Origin: Caldilineaceae bacterium
GTDB taxonomy: Bacteria > Chloroflexota > Anaerolineae > Caldilineales > Caldilineaceae
Length of the DNA: 64,000 nucleotides
Reading direction: 5' to 3'
Assembly (NCBI GenBank): GCA_019637685.1
Contig: JAHBVF010000029.1
Span: forward strand, 22,762 to 86,761
Made by a program: the position numbers and the translations under genes
Notes under the pieces: generated by a model
What the model was told of the DNA's origin: nothing
Seen by the model: only the letters and a program-made list of their open reading frames with translations
Databases searched by the model: none
Shown: piece after piece, positions 17,701 through 27,300 of the stretch
Numbering within the stretch: the first letter of the stretch is position 1
Layout of the letters: each line of letters begins with the position of its first letter

Positions 17701-18018
17701 CGCGCCCGCCTGATCGAAGGCATCGGGGAGATGCACGCAGTCGGAGAATACTCCACAATCATCAAAAGCCTGCCCGCGGCCGGTCTGGTGCTCGCCTATG
17801 CCGGTCAGTTGCCCCAGGCGGCTGCCCTCTACCGGTTCTCTTTACACTATCCCCACATCGCCAACTCCCGCTGGTACGCGGTAGTGGCAATGGACCGATT
17901 GGCAGAATTGGTGGAAAGTGTACCATCCGATGAGCGTCTTGCGGGCTTGAACCCGCGGGCAGACTTGGCAACGATCACAGAAAAATTGCTGAATATGCTT
18001 ACCGAATGTCCCAGCTAA
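14707..18018 (+). CDS. SARP/AfsR-type regulator: BTAD, NB-ARC-like ATPase and TPR domains
   Basis: The protein has 1103 residues from ATG 14707 (the frame is open to 14614, but homology starts at MLTIKLLGQFEI). Residues 1-90 are a trans_reg_C-type winged helix; about 95-240 are the bacterial transcriptional activation domain (LPGFYEDWVTLERERL, ERDLGVPPSPETAALYERY). An STAND ATPase follows: FVGRTQEV, P-loop GPGGMGKT (about 293-300) and Walker B LLLLLDNFEHL. The C-terminal half (about 620-1100) is TPR-like helical repeats. Such proteins bind direct-repeat promoters and are controlled by ligand sensing through ATPase and TPR parts. It lies between a membrane protein and the giant surface-protein genes; its targets are unknown. 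Confidence 0.92.
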   Translation: MLTIKLLGQFEIRANGEPLVLPTRASQTLAAWLLLKPGITHRREHIAGTIWPDSTEKNARGNLRHALWELRQAIPDGYVQADQMSITWHSGTAYQLDVDLLLHNGETTENADQVALAVAAYGGELLPGFYEDWVTLERERLHARFEEKAARLLELLLAQGRWWDALHQAERWIAFGQTPEAAYRALMTAHTALGDTAAASKAWQRCVDALERDLGVPPSPETAALYERYRSGFRPDKMDSISADPSVALPPVHRATASALPAQTTPFVGRTQEVAALNELIADPAHRLITILGPGGMGKTRLALAAAAAQANHFPDGVYFVPLAGADNAPAIVSAIMTALHFRFPDDSRTLQQQLLAHLADRRLLLLLDNFEHLLDGAQLLVELLQAAPGLQLIVTSRERLRLQAETLFRLSGMGYPVGPGNSNQPTEQYEAVAFFVQCARRLRLHFDPQPEMDAIVHICRAVGGMPLGLVLAAAWMDILSPAEIAAEISQGLGALAAELADLDVRHRSIEGVLAQSWARLDRADRSALMALSVFADDFSREAAQAVAGAALRTLAVLADRSLLVRREDGRYSLHQLVRQFAGEKLDTKDEYTAVRQRHSRWFLGFVAQREAAIKGRGQEIAFAEIEVELQNVQLAWRWAAENRDIAAINSALECLGIFYNRTQYQREGPIPMGQAAEGIGTPQTEAERVLLLRIQGWQAIFLHYAGHTQASNALMEQCIAGLSHPDLAVLDTRGLVAFLHLHRGGQILGDLHRSRTAREQAQAVALYEELEDKWWLVRALRAVGNRQVFDSDYAAARGNLSTARCIAEEIGDRSGLVNVLDRLSHLAEVTGQLEEAEHLVNKAIVLNQNDLPFYLNLHIRLGFILNSAGRFQEAAIEMEGVVERYRQLNLTHTTVFPHVRNGVARIQIHLGHYARALALATTSLEDWKRFFGWENLFFLRSIGRARLGLGQWEEGHRILAHIHTSQNQNVRTAAAQTKGHVEDMLYAELGVGKATETRARLIEGIGEMHAVGEYSTIIKSLPAAGLVLAYAGQLPQAAALYRFSLHYPHIANSRWYAVVAMDRLAELVESVPSDERLAGLNPRADLATITEKLLNMLTECPS

Positions 18019-18048
18019 TCTGTCCCTTTCTCTTCAGCATCTGACTCT

Positions 18049-21000
18049 CTACCGTTCCACTGCGGGCAGAAAAAGCTGGTAGCCTTCACCCAGGGAAACG
18101 GACAGTGTAGAACGAACCGGCCCATATAACAGTCGATCCCCATCGCTTTCCACCTCCTCCAACCAATACCAGTAGACTCCGCCCGGGGTGGCACGAGTAT
18201 CCACAAAGCGATAGTCCGCGCCCCCATTTGCCCCCGTCGCTGGAATCAGTCTCTCTGTCACCTGTTGGCTATGCGCAAAGTATTCGTCGTCGCCACGCCA
18301 CAGGTGAAAGCCCCACGAGTCCATCTCCACACCCGTCACCCACTCCACCAGCACCCCCCCCGCGCCAGAGATGGCTGCGAAGCGCAACAGTTCGACTGCC
18401 GTAGGCGCGGCGGTGTGGACAACCACCGTCCGGCGACCGACCGGTGTCTGATCGCTGGCGGCTTCGGCCCGGCTCACCACCACACTGGCCTGTTGGCTCG
18501 CCTTCACCTGCACCGCATACTCCGCCACAAATTCCCCATTCCGAGCCAGGCCCACTAAACGCCAGGACAATCTGCTGCTGATCTGCCGCGACTCCTGCGC
18601 GGGTGGGGAGGCACTGGCAGGGATGTATTCAGTATTCGTCGGCACTTCTGCCTGCACCCAGACCGCCGAAAGGTCCACCCCACCGGTGTTGCTGATGCGC
18701 ACAGTATAGGTAATCCGGTCTCCGCCCTGCACTTCGCTCCCTGCCGGCGGCGTTGACGACACAGCCAGGCCCAGCGCGGCAATGGGCAAGGTTACGCTCG
18801 CCTTGCCCGACACATTCAGCACCCCATCTCCATACACATCCAGAACACCGACAGCCTCCGCCTCATTGGTGGTTTCAATACCCGCCCTCTCCACCGCAAA
18901 GCGAACAGTAAAACCAGTGCTCTCACCGGGCCGGATGTCGCCCAAATCCTCCGTCACGTCTTCCCAGATCAGCAGGCTTTGGTTGCCCCGGTTCTGAATC
19001 TCCGGCGCATGGATGGACGCCTCCACAAAACGCAGGTGTTCGGGTTCAAAGATATCGCGTATGCCAATCTTCGCCAGCCCTGTGTCGCCGGGATTGGTCA
19101 GGCGGATGGTGTAGGTTACCAACGAGCCAAGCCCGATACTTGCGCCGCCCCCTGCCATTTCCTTCTCCACACGAATCTGCGGATCGGTCAATCGCAGGCG
19201 GAGAGTGCCCTCGCTAATCGCTGCTGTCTGCCCGTAGATATCCCGCACACCCGACGCGCTGGCGGCGAAGATAGCCAGCCCATCAGGCAGACCTGCCGAC
19301 GACATCAGCACAGCAAAGGCCAACTGGACACCCATTGCATCGCCCGGCAACAGCACGGCCTGTCCGAGCAGATCATCCCACACCAGACCACCACGCGTCA
19401 GAGCGGTGGGTGCGGGCGCGGCAGCCAACAGATGCAGCCGGTTCTCGTCATAGGCCACAGCCAAGGGTATGTGCGCGAGAGGCGTATCACCACTGTTTTC
19501 CACCAGCACAGTCACAGTAAACTGTTGGCCCACGGCCAGTACCCCATCCTCGGCGAGTCCACTGTCGGGCAGCGGAATGGAAACGCCGACACCGGCCAGC
19601 CCGGCATTGGCGGACAAGGTGGGCGTGGCCGTGGGTGTCACGCCAGGCAGAGGCGTGGCCGTAGCGGTGGCTGTCACCGGGCTGGGCAAGGTGGCCGTAG
19701 CCGTAGCCGCGGGCGTGTCTGTCGCTGCGCCCGGCGTGACCGGTGTATGGGTCAGCGTGGGGGTGGCCGTCGGCGTTGCGGTCGGCGGCGTACCCGTCAC
19801 AGTAGCCGTTGCCGTCGGTGTGATTGTCGGCGTATTGCTGGCAGTAGCCGTCGGCGTTGCGGTCGGCGGCGTACCCGTCACAGTAGCCGTTGCCGTCGGT
19901 GTGATTGTCGGCGTATTGCTGGCAGTAGCCGTCGGCGTTGCGGTCGGCGGCGTCCCCGTCACAGTAGCCGTTGCCGTCGGTGTGATTGTCGGCGTATTGC
20001 TGGCAGTAGTCGTCGGCGTTGCGGTCGGCGGCGTCCCCGTCACAGTGGGCGTAGCCGTCGGTGTGATCGTCGGCGTATTGCTTGCCGTTGCGGTTGGTGT
20101 TGCAGTCGGCGGCGTACCCGTCACAGTAGGCGTTGCCGTCGGTGTGATCGTCGGCGTTTCACTTGCCGTGGCGGTTGGCGTGGCAGTCGGCGGCGTACCC
20201 GTCACAGTGGGCGTAGCCGTCGGTGTGATCGTCGGCGTATCGCTTGCCGTGGCGGTTGGCGTGGCAGTAGCCCCAGCAACAACTGAAATCTGCTGCAATC
20301 CCGCGCCGTCGTGCTGGCCGTCCTCATCTACCAGCGCCACCCGAATGGCATAATCTCCGGGCGCGGCGTAGGTGTGGGCAACTTCGCCGTCGCCGGTGAA
20401 GGACTCCGTATTGCCGTCGCCCCAGTCCACAATCCACAGGCTGACGGTATCCTGCCCCGGATCGGTGACAGCCCCCAGCGTCAGACGATAGGGCAGGCCA
20501 ACTGTCCCGCTGACGAGACCAGCCAGCGCAATGACCGGCGGCACATTCAGCACATCGATCGTCAGCGGGCCTGTGGTGATTGGCCCAGTCTCCGCAGAAG
20601 AAAAGACGACGCTGCTGGTTACGGTGCTTGACCCGTCCGCCCCGGCCACCACAATTGTGCGTGTCACTGTCTCGCCAGCCGCCACAAACGGCAGCGTCTC
20701 GTCCAGCCCAAAGCCGGGAGCCTGCACGCGCACGCCGGTCGCGTCGCTCTCCCCGGTGTTGGAGAAAACAATTGTGACCGTAACAGATGTTCCTTCCCGC
20801 GGTGTCAGATCGCTGGCAGTGACAGTCCCGGTCAGAATCGGCGCGCCGAGAATCCGCACGCCCGTAGAGGCCGATCCCACACCAGTCGTATGGGTAAAGT
20901 CGACTCGATTGTGCAGACTCTCGCCGTAGCCGCCTGTATGCTGCAGAGTATAGCCAATCGTCAGCGCCTGCCCAGCCTGAATGTCGCCACGCCAAAACAG

Positions 21001-24000
21001 CAGTCCATCCGCCTGGGACGCGCCCGCGGGCTGGTCAACCCACCCGGCAAATGTTGTGGCCGCGGGCAGATCGTCGCGCAGCGTCACGCCCCGCGCCGGG
21101 CCGCTGCCCCGATTTTCCAGGACAATCTGATAGGCAAAGCGGCTGCCCTTTGCCACGGATTGGGCAGCCGTCGTCGTCTTTGTGATAACCAGTGCCGGGG
21201 GCAGCCCTGTGCGGATCACACTCTCCACGCCTCGCCCCTCCAATTGCCGCCAGGGGCCGTGGGCTGGATTGGGTGGCGGGGTGATGCCCGTTGCGGTCAC
21301 TGTCAAACCCGCATAGAGAAGTCGGGAACGCCAACGGTAGAGGGTATCGTCTGTCAGCCCTGTGATTGTATACGCCAGAGAGACGCCGTTCGTTGCCCAT
21401 TGGCCACTGCTCTGCACAGTACACGCGCCATCGCCAAAGGCTTTGCCCGGCGGACAGGCTTCGGTCTGCAATCTCGTCGCCTGACGACCCGCGCTGCTGC
21501 TGCCCTGCAATCGATCGGCAAAGCGATCCGCCCCACCACTCAGCGCCCAGGGCTGGGCCAGGTTGCCCGTCGCGCCGAACTGCTGGGCCAGCACAGGCCG
21601 CGCGTCGCCGCCGTTGCCCAAATAGAGATAGGCGCGACCCGCGTTGGCCCCACCCGTGTCGTGGCGGGCCGCGCCGATGAGAAGATCGGCGAAGCCATCT
21701 CCGTTCACATCCCCGGCAGAAGAGACGGAGACACCGAACTGATCCTCCGCGGCCTGGCCCGTGGCAGTGAAAACCGGTGAGACACCCAGCGCGCCGGTGG
21801 AGCCTGCGCCGTCCCGAGCCTGCCGAAGGGCCGAAACCAGCGCGCCGCTGTAGAGATAGACCCGGCCCGCGCTGTCGCCTCCCGCGTCGTTCAGATGCGC
21901 GGCGATGAGCAGGTCTGCATAGCCATCCCCGTTCACATCCCCCGCGCCCGCCACGGCATAGCCGAACGCATCACCCGCGGCCTGTCCGCTGCCCACCACA
22001 ACACCCGCGGGATCAATCCCAGCCGCGCTGCCAAAATAGAGCCAGGCCCGACCCGCGCCATCGCCTGCGCCGTCCTGGCCAAACGCGCCCACCAGCAGAT
22101 CGTTGAAGCCGTCGCCGTTTACATCCCCTGCGCCAGCCAGCCCAAAGCCGAAGAGATCGCCGGCCGTGCCGCCGGTCAGGGTCAGGGCCGGGCTGCTCTG
22201 CAGACCGCTGGCCAGAGTGCCGTAGAAAAGGTAGACCCGGCCCGCGTCCGGCCCGCCCGCGTCGTTTGTATACGCGCCGATAGCCGCGTCGGCCAGTCCA
22301 TCGCCATTTACATCTCCCAGCGCTGCCACAGAATAGCCAAAGAAATCGCCGGGCGCTTCTCCCGTGGCCGTAAAGACCGGCGTAGGCAGCAGACCGCCGC
22401 CTGAGCCTGCGCCGTTCTGCGCCTGTCGAAGGGTCGAAACCCCGCCCAGAAAGAGATAGGCCCGGCCCGCGTCCGCGCCGGCCGCGTCGTTTTTGAAGGC
22501 GCCGATCAGCACATCCGAGAAGCCGTCACCGTTTGTGTCCCCCAGCCCGGCGATGGCATAGCCAAAGTGGTCGTCGTCGGCCTCGCCGGTTAGGGTCAGG
22601 GAAGGAGACGCGGCCAAGCCAGTTGCGCTGCCCAAATAGAGTTGAGCGTAGCCGGGATCAGTCAGACTGGCCCGACGGAAATCGCCGATTGTCGTGTCCG
22701 GATCGTTCTGGGGCGCGCCCACCAGCACATCCGCATAGCCGTCGCCGTTCACATCCCCCACACCGGCCACGGCCCGCCCGTAGAAATCCCCCGACCTGCC
22801 CATACCGATAGACTTGGCCGCGCCCACACCGCCTGTCCCCCCGCCGGGCCAGAGCCAGGCGCGGCCGCTGTTTGCGCCCCCAGCTGCGCTGGCAAAAGCC
22901 CCCACCAGCAGATCGCTGAAACCGTCCCCGTTCACATCCCCGGCCAGCGCCACGGCCCGGCCCAGGCGCGCGCCATCCCCCGCGCCGTCGATGGCCGCGG
23001 CATAGGCGCTGTTGGGGCCGCGTCCGCTGCCCAGAAAGAGGCGGGCCATCCCCGCGGCTGTGTTGGCCTCCGGTCCGCCCGCCGCGAAATCGGCGAAACC
23101 GTCGCCGTTGGCGTCGCCGCCGCCGGCGAGGATTGCGCCGAACTGCTCACCCCCGCCCCCAGCCCCTCCTCCGGAATGGGGGAGGGGGGCGAATTCACCG
23201 AGTCCGGTTGCAGTGCCGTAGTGTAGAAAAATCTGTCCGGCGTTGCTGTTCATTCCCGGCGCGCCGACGAGCAGGTCGGCGTAGCCGTCTCCGTCCACAT
23301 CACCCGCGTCAGAGAGAGCCGCGGCAAACTGTGCGCCTGCGCTGCTGCCGGTGCGGGTGGCGTCGGCGGTGGTATCCGGTCCGCCAATTCCTCCATTGAA
23401 AAGATAGAGCCGCCCGGTGGAGGCGTTGTAGGCCGGTGCGCCCACGGCCAAATCGGTGAAGCCATCGCCGTTCACATCCCCGCCACCTGTCAGCGCCGCG
23501 CCAAAGCGGTGGCCGAAGTTTGCGCCATTGTATGTCACCGCCGCGGTTGAGCTTATGGAAACCCCGCCCAAATAGAGACGCGCCTGACCCGTATCGCCGT
23601 TCACCCCTGGCGCGCCCACGGCAAAATCCGCGTACCCATCGCCATTTGTGTCGCCCAACCCGGCCAGGCTGCTGCCAAATGTGTCCCCGACAGCCGCGCC
23701 GCCGAGCGTCAGATCGGCTGTCCCGTCCGGCGCGGCCCCGCCAAAATAGAGCAGCGCCCGCCCCGCGCCGCCGTTGGCATCGGGCAAGCCGACGAGAAAA
23801 TCGGCATAGCCGTCGCCGTTCACATCCCCGGCCATTGCCAGAACTTTGCCCAGCCCCTCGCCGAAGATACCAGTGAGGGTCAAAGCGGGGGTTGAGCCTA
23901 TGGAACTCCCACCCAAAAACAGATAGACCTGCCCGCTGCCAGCCGCGGCAGACGGCGCGCCCACCAGAAAATCGGCGTAGCCATCGCCGTTCGCATCCCC

Positions 24001-24366
24001 GCCGCCCGCCAGTGATGTGCCCAAAGCGTCGCCGCCAAAGCCACCCATAATCGTCAGGCCGGGGGTCGTCGCCAGTCCGGTTGAGTTGCCGAAGTAGAGA
24101 TAGATCTCCCCGGCGATACTCGCAGCACCGGGCGCGGCAACGAGCAGATCCGCGTAGCCGTCGCCGTTCACATCCCCGGCCCAGGCCACAGACTGGCCCA
24201 GACTGTCACCCGTCTGCCCGTTGACCGTCCAGGGCGCGGTGATGGCAAAGGCCGCGGCGGGTTGGGTCACAGACCAGAGGAGCGCGATCAGCAGGCAAAG
24301 GCCAAAGGCAGTGCTCAGGCCGGTACGTACGATTGCTGGATAGGGAAAGGCGAGCTCCCGTTTCAC
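18049..24366 (-). CDS. Giant FG-GAP/integrin-alpha-like surface protein with DUF11, PKD and TPT linker
   Basis: The protein has 2105 residues, starting at GTG with GAGGAG that overlaps the stop codon of the upstream gene. The signal peptide ends near residue 39 (PAAAFA). Residues about 45-960 carry fourteen FG-GAP repeats with calcium-binding DxNxDGxxD loops (GDVNGDGYADLLVGAP type), enough for two seven-bladed propellers. DUF11-like adhesion modules follow (ITKTTTAAQSVAKGSRFAYQ), then a PKD domain (WIVDWGDGNTESF), a Thr/Pro linker of 27-residue repeats, and three more DUF11/cohesin-like modules. The C-terminal domain (TAVELLRFAAISGAGGV) ends in YQLFLPAVER. Probable role: calcium-dependent adhesion or a stalk on the cell surface. 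Last gene of the giant operon. Confidence 0.9.
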   Translation of the reverse strand: MKRELAFPYPAIVRTGLSTAFGLCLLIALLWSVTQPAAAFAITAPWTVNGQTGDSLGQSVAWAGDVNGDGYADLLVAAPGAASIAGEIYLYFGNSTGLATTPGLTIMGGFGGDALGTSLAGGGDANGDGYADFLVGAPSAAAGSGQVYLFLGGSSIGSTPALTLTGIFGEGLGKVLAMAGDVNGDGYADFLVGLPDANGGAGRALLYFGGAAPDGTADLTLGGAAVGDTFGSSLAGLGDTNGDGYADFAVGAPGVNGDTGQARLYLGGVSISSTAAVTYNGANFGHRFGAALTGGGDVNGDGFTDLAVGAPAYNASTGRLYLFNGGIGGPDTTADATRTGSSAGAQFAAALSDAGDVDGDGYADLLVGAPGMNSNAGQIFLHYGTATGLGEFAPLPHSGGGAGGGGEQFGAILAGGGDANGDGFADFAAGGPEANTAAGMARLFLGSGRGPNSAYAAAIDGAGDGARLGRAVALAGDVNGDGFSDLLVGAFASAAGGANSGRAWLWPGGGTGGVGAAKSIGMGRSGDFYGRAVAGVGDVNGDGYADVLVGAPQNDPDTTIGDFRRASLTDPGYAQLYLGSATGLAASPSLTLTGEADDDHFGYAIAGLGDTNGDGFSDVLIGAFKNDAAGADAGRAYLFLGGVSTLRQAQNGAGSGGGLLPTPVFTATGEAPGDFFGYSVAALGDVNGDGLADAAIGAYTNDAGGPDAGRVYLFYGTLASGLQSSPALTLTGGTAGDLFGFGLAGAGDVNGDGFNDLLVGAFGQDGAGDGAGRAWLYFGSAAGIDPAGVVVGSGQAAGDAFGYAVAGAGDVNGDGYADLLIAAHLNDAGGDSAGRVYLYSGALVSALRQARDGAGSTGALGVSPVFTATGQAAEDQFGVSVSSAGDVNGDGFADLLIGAARHDTGGANAGRAYLYLGNGGDARPVLAQQFGATGNLAQPWALSGGADRFADRLQGSSSAGRQATRLQTEACPPGKAFGDGACTVQSSGQWATNGVSLAYTITGLTDDTLYRWRSRLLYAGLTVTATGITPPPNPAHGPWRQLEGRGVESVIRTGLPPALVITKTTTAAQSVAKGSRFAYQIVLENRGSGPARGVTLRDDLPAATTFAGWVDQPAGASQADGLLFWRGDIQAGQALTIGYTLQHTGGYGESLHNRVDFTHTTGVGSASTGVRILGAPILTGTVTASDLTPREGTSVTVTIVFSNTGESDATGVRVQAPGFGLDETLPFVAAGETVTRTIVVAGADGSSTVTSSVVFSSAETGPITTGPLTIDVLNVPPVIALAGLVSGTVGLPYRLTLGAVTDPGQDTVSLWIVDWGDGNTESFTGDGEVAHTYAAPGDYAIRVALVDEDGQHDGAGLQQISVVAGATATPTATASDTPTITPTATPTVTGTPPTATPTATASETPTITPTATPTVTGTPPTATPTATASNTPTITPTATPTVTGTPPTATPTTTASNTPTITPTATATVTGTPPTATPTATASNTPTITPTATATVTGTPPTATPTATASNTPTITPTATATVTGTPPTATPTATPTLTHTPVTPGAATDTPAATATATLPSPVTATATATPLPGVTPTATPTLSANAGLAGVGVSIPLPDSGLAEDGVLAVGQQFTVTVLVENSGDTPLAHIPLAVAYDENRLHLLAAAPAPTALTRGGLVWDDLLGQAVLLPGDAMGVQLAFAVLMSSAGLPDGLAIFAASASGVRDIYGQTAAISEGTLRLRLTDPQIRVEKEMAGGGASIGLGSLVTYTIRLTNPGDTGLAKIGIRDIFEPEHLRFVEASIHAPEIQNRGNQSLLIWEDVTEDLGDIRPGESTGFTVRFAVERAGIETTNEAEAVGVLDVYGDGVLNVSGKASVTLPIAALGLAVSSTPPAGSEVQGGDRITYTVRISNTGGVDLSAVWVQAEVPTNTEYIPASASPPAQESRQISSRLSWRLVGLARNGEFVAEYAVQVKASQQASVVVSRAEAASDQTPVGRRTVVVHTAAPTAVELLRFAAISGAGGVLVEWVTGVEMDSWGFHLWRGDDEYFAHSQQVTERLIPATGANGGADYRFVDTRATPGGVYWYWLEEVESDGDRLLYGPVRSTLSVSLGEGYQLFLPAVER
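19766..20274 (-). repeat. 81-bp tandem repeat encoding a 27-residue Thr/Pro linker
   Basis: Units start at 19766, 19847, 19928, 20009, 20090 and 20171 with exact 81-bp spacing, plus a partial seventh at 20252. Each encodes TATPTATASNTPTITPTATP and then TVTGTPP. Differences between copies are few (D/E/N at one site, P/A at another). It is a probable extended, glycosylated stalk between PKD and DUF11 modules. Confidence 0.93.
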
Positions 24367-24376
24367 GTTTCGCTCC

Positions 24377-27300
24377 TCACTTCCCCGTCACCGGCAGGAA
24401 AATCGTCTGATTGGGCGGCGTCGTTTCCTCACCCAGACTGCTCACTCCCCCCCCGCCGCCGATGAAAGGCAAGAAGAGGGCAGGCAGTTCACCGCCGACT
24501 TCACCGCCGATGTCGTTGATGACATCTGTAGCCGCTGATTCACCGACAACATTCAACTCCACTTTTGTTGTACTATAGACGACACTGAAGGAATGCCCAC
24601 TGTCAATCGCCCGCCCTGTCACTACCGGGAAGGTATTGGCCCGGTTTGCCGCGGTCAGGAAAGTGAATGTATTGCCTATTGTCGGCGTGTAGGTAGCAGT
24701 GCGTTCGATGGCAAGAATACCGTCCAGGTCCGCGCTGCCGGTGACGGCCAGACGGCTGTGCTGGGTTCCTGCGGTCGTCCCGGCCACTTCCACAGCCAGC
24801 GTGCCGGTAATCGTCTGGGTGTAGCGCCCGCTGATGTCCAGATTGCCGTTGCGGGCCGGGCGGACGATGCCCGCGTTGATCAGATCGCCCACGACATCAA
24901 CTGTCGAACCGGCCTGGGCAATTTCGCCGTAATTTGTGATCAGCCGGTCACGGATGATTATTGAGCCGGAAACTGTGGAGCGGATCTGGCCCAGAACGAT
25001 CAGATTGAAGCCTTGCGCGCCGGTATGGAAAGTGCTGTAGCCGATGAAGCCCTGGCTGCCATCGACAGTCACCCCTGGCCCAATTGTCAGCGTCGTATCG
25101 GTCTGGTCGATGCGTAGACCGTTGCGTTCGGAGTTGTTGCACCAGCTATTGTTCATATCGGCAAAGCTCACACTGCCATTGCCATTCAGGCTTTGGCTGC
25201 CGATGAAGTTCAGCACACCCCACTCGCAGTCGCCGCCCCGTCCCAGTGTCACCGCCCCGTCCAGTGTCAGCCCATTGCGGATGTCCACCCGCGTCCCCGC
25301 ATTCGAGCTGACCCCCGCCACATTCTCTGTGCCCAAACTAAGATTCACCCCCTGCAACGTCACCCCGTCCAGAAGACCGCTGGTGCGGAAGGTAAGCCGC
25401 GCATTGTCGCTGCTGGCGACCACTCCGCCGGTGACGCCGCTGTTCTCGAAGTTGATGAGCGCGCTGCCTGTCAAAGTCAGCACATTCGTGTTGGTGATGC
25501 TTACGCCCTGGACATACAAGCCGTCTTGGGTGGACTTCCACTCGCCGCCATCGTTGGTCCAATAGCGCACCCGAATACTCATCCATTCGTTCACATCCGA
25601 CGCCACCACGCCCCGGCCCACCACATCCACATCCGCCGGCCCGCCGTGGAAACTGCTCTCGCCGATGAAACCCTGGCCGCCCCGCACTGTCACACCCGGC
25701 TCAATCGTCAAGGTTGTGTTGCTCTCGGCCACCTTCAGCCCATTGCGCAAAGAGGTGTTGCACCAGCTATCGTTCATATTGGCGAAGGTGATTGTACTGT
25801 TCCCCGCCAGCGTCTGACTACCGATAAAATTGAGCACACCCCATTCGCAGTCGTTGCCCCGTCCCAGCGTCACTGTCCCATTCAACACCAGCCCGTTGCG
25901 TACATCCACCTGCGTGCCGGTGTTGGAACTAACCCCCGCCGCGTCTTCTGTGCCAGCGCTGATATTCACACCCTCTAGTGCTACGCCGTCCAGGAATCCA
26001 CTATCCCGGAAGGTGATGCGGGCGCTGTCACTGCTGGTCACCAGCCCGCCGATAACGCCGCTGTCAGTAAAACGAATGAGGCTGCTGCCAGTCAGTGTCA
26101 GTGTGTTCGTGTTTGTAATGGCAACGCCGGAAAGATAGACGCCACCGTTGCTGGCGGACACTGTGCCGTTGTCGTTTATCCAGTATCGGGTGCGCAGGAT
26201 AATCCCACCGCCGCTGGTCGAGTCCACCCGCCCGCGGCCCAGCACATCCACCGCCGTCGGCCCGCCGTGGAAGGTGCTACTGCCGATGAAGCCCTGGCTG
26301 CCATCGACAGTCACTCCTGGCCCAATTGTCAGCGTCGTATCGGCCTGGTCGATGCGTAGACCGTTGCGTTCGGAGTTGTTGCACCAGCTATTGTTCATAT
26401 CAGCAAAGCTCACACTGCCATTGCCATTCAGGCTTTGGCTGCCGACGAAATTCAGCACACCCCACTCGCAGTCGCCGCCCCGTCCCAGTGTCACCGCCCC
26501 GTCCAGTGTCAGCCCATTGCGGATGTCCACCCGCGTCCCCGCATTCGAGCTGACCCCCGCCACATCCTCCGTGCCCAGGCTGAGATTCACTCCCTGCAGC
26601 GTCACCCCGTCCAGAAGACCGCTGGTGCGGAAGGTAATGCGGGCGCTGTCGCTGCTCGCGATGACACCGCCCGTCACCCCTGCCCCCTGGAAGCTGAACA
26701 ACTGACTGCCGGTCAACGTCAGCACATTCGTATTCGTGATGGCAACGCTGTAGACATACAACCCGCCGCTGCTCGCCGCCCACGTGCCGTTGTCGTTCGT
26801 CCAGTAGCGACTGCGCAAAATAACCGCACCCCCGCTGCTGTCTGTCGCCACCCGGCCCCGGCCCACCACATCCACTGCCGTCGGCCCACCGTGGAAAGTG
26901 CTGCTCCCGATAAAGCCCCGGTTGCCCCGGATAGTGACTCCAGATTCTATCGTCAGTGTCGTCTCGTCCAACGCCACCCGTACGCCGTTGCGCTCTGAGC
27001 TGTTGCACCAGCTACTGTTCGGATCTGTGAAGACGACCATTCCTGTCCCAGAGAGCGTCTGGCTGCCGATAAAGTTGAGTACACCCCACTCGCAGTCGTT
27101 GCCCCGCCCCAGCGTCACTGTCCCGTTCAACACCAGCCCGTTGCGCACATCCACCTGCGTCCCGGTGTTGGAACTAACCCCCGCCACATCCTCGACACCG
27201 GCTGTCAAATCCACATCCATCCGCACCCCGTCCAGCGTGCCGCCGCCGCTGCGCACAGACAGCCCCTGGCCGCCCGTGCCGGGGAGAATCTGCGCCCCCC

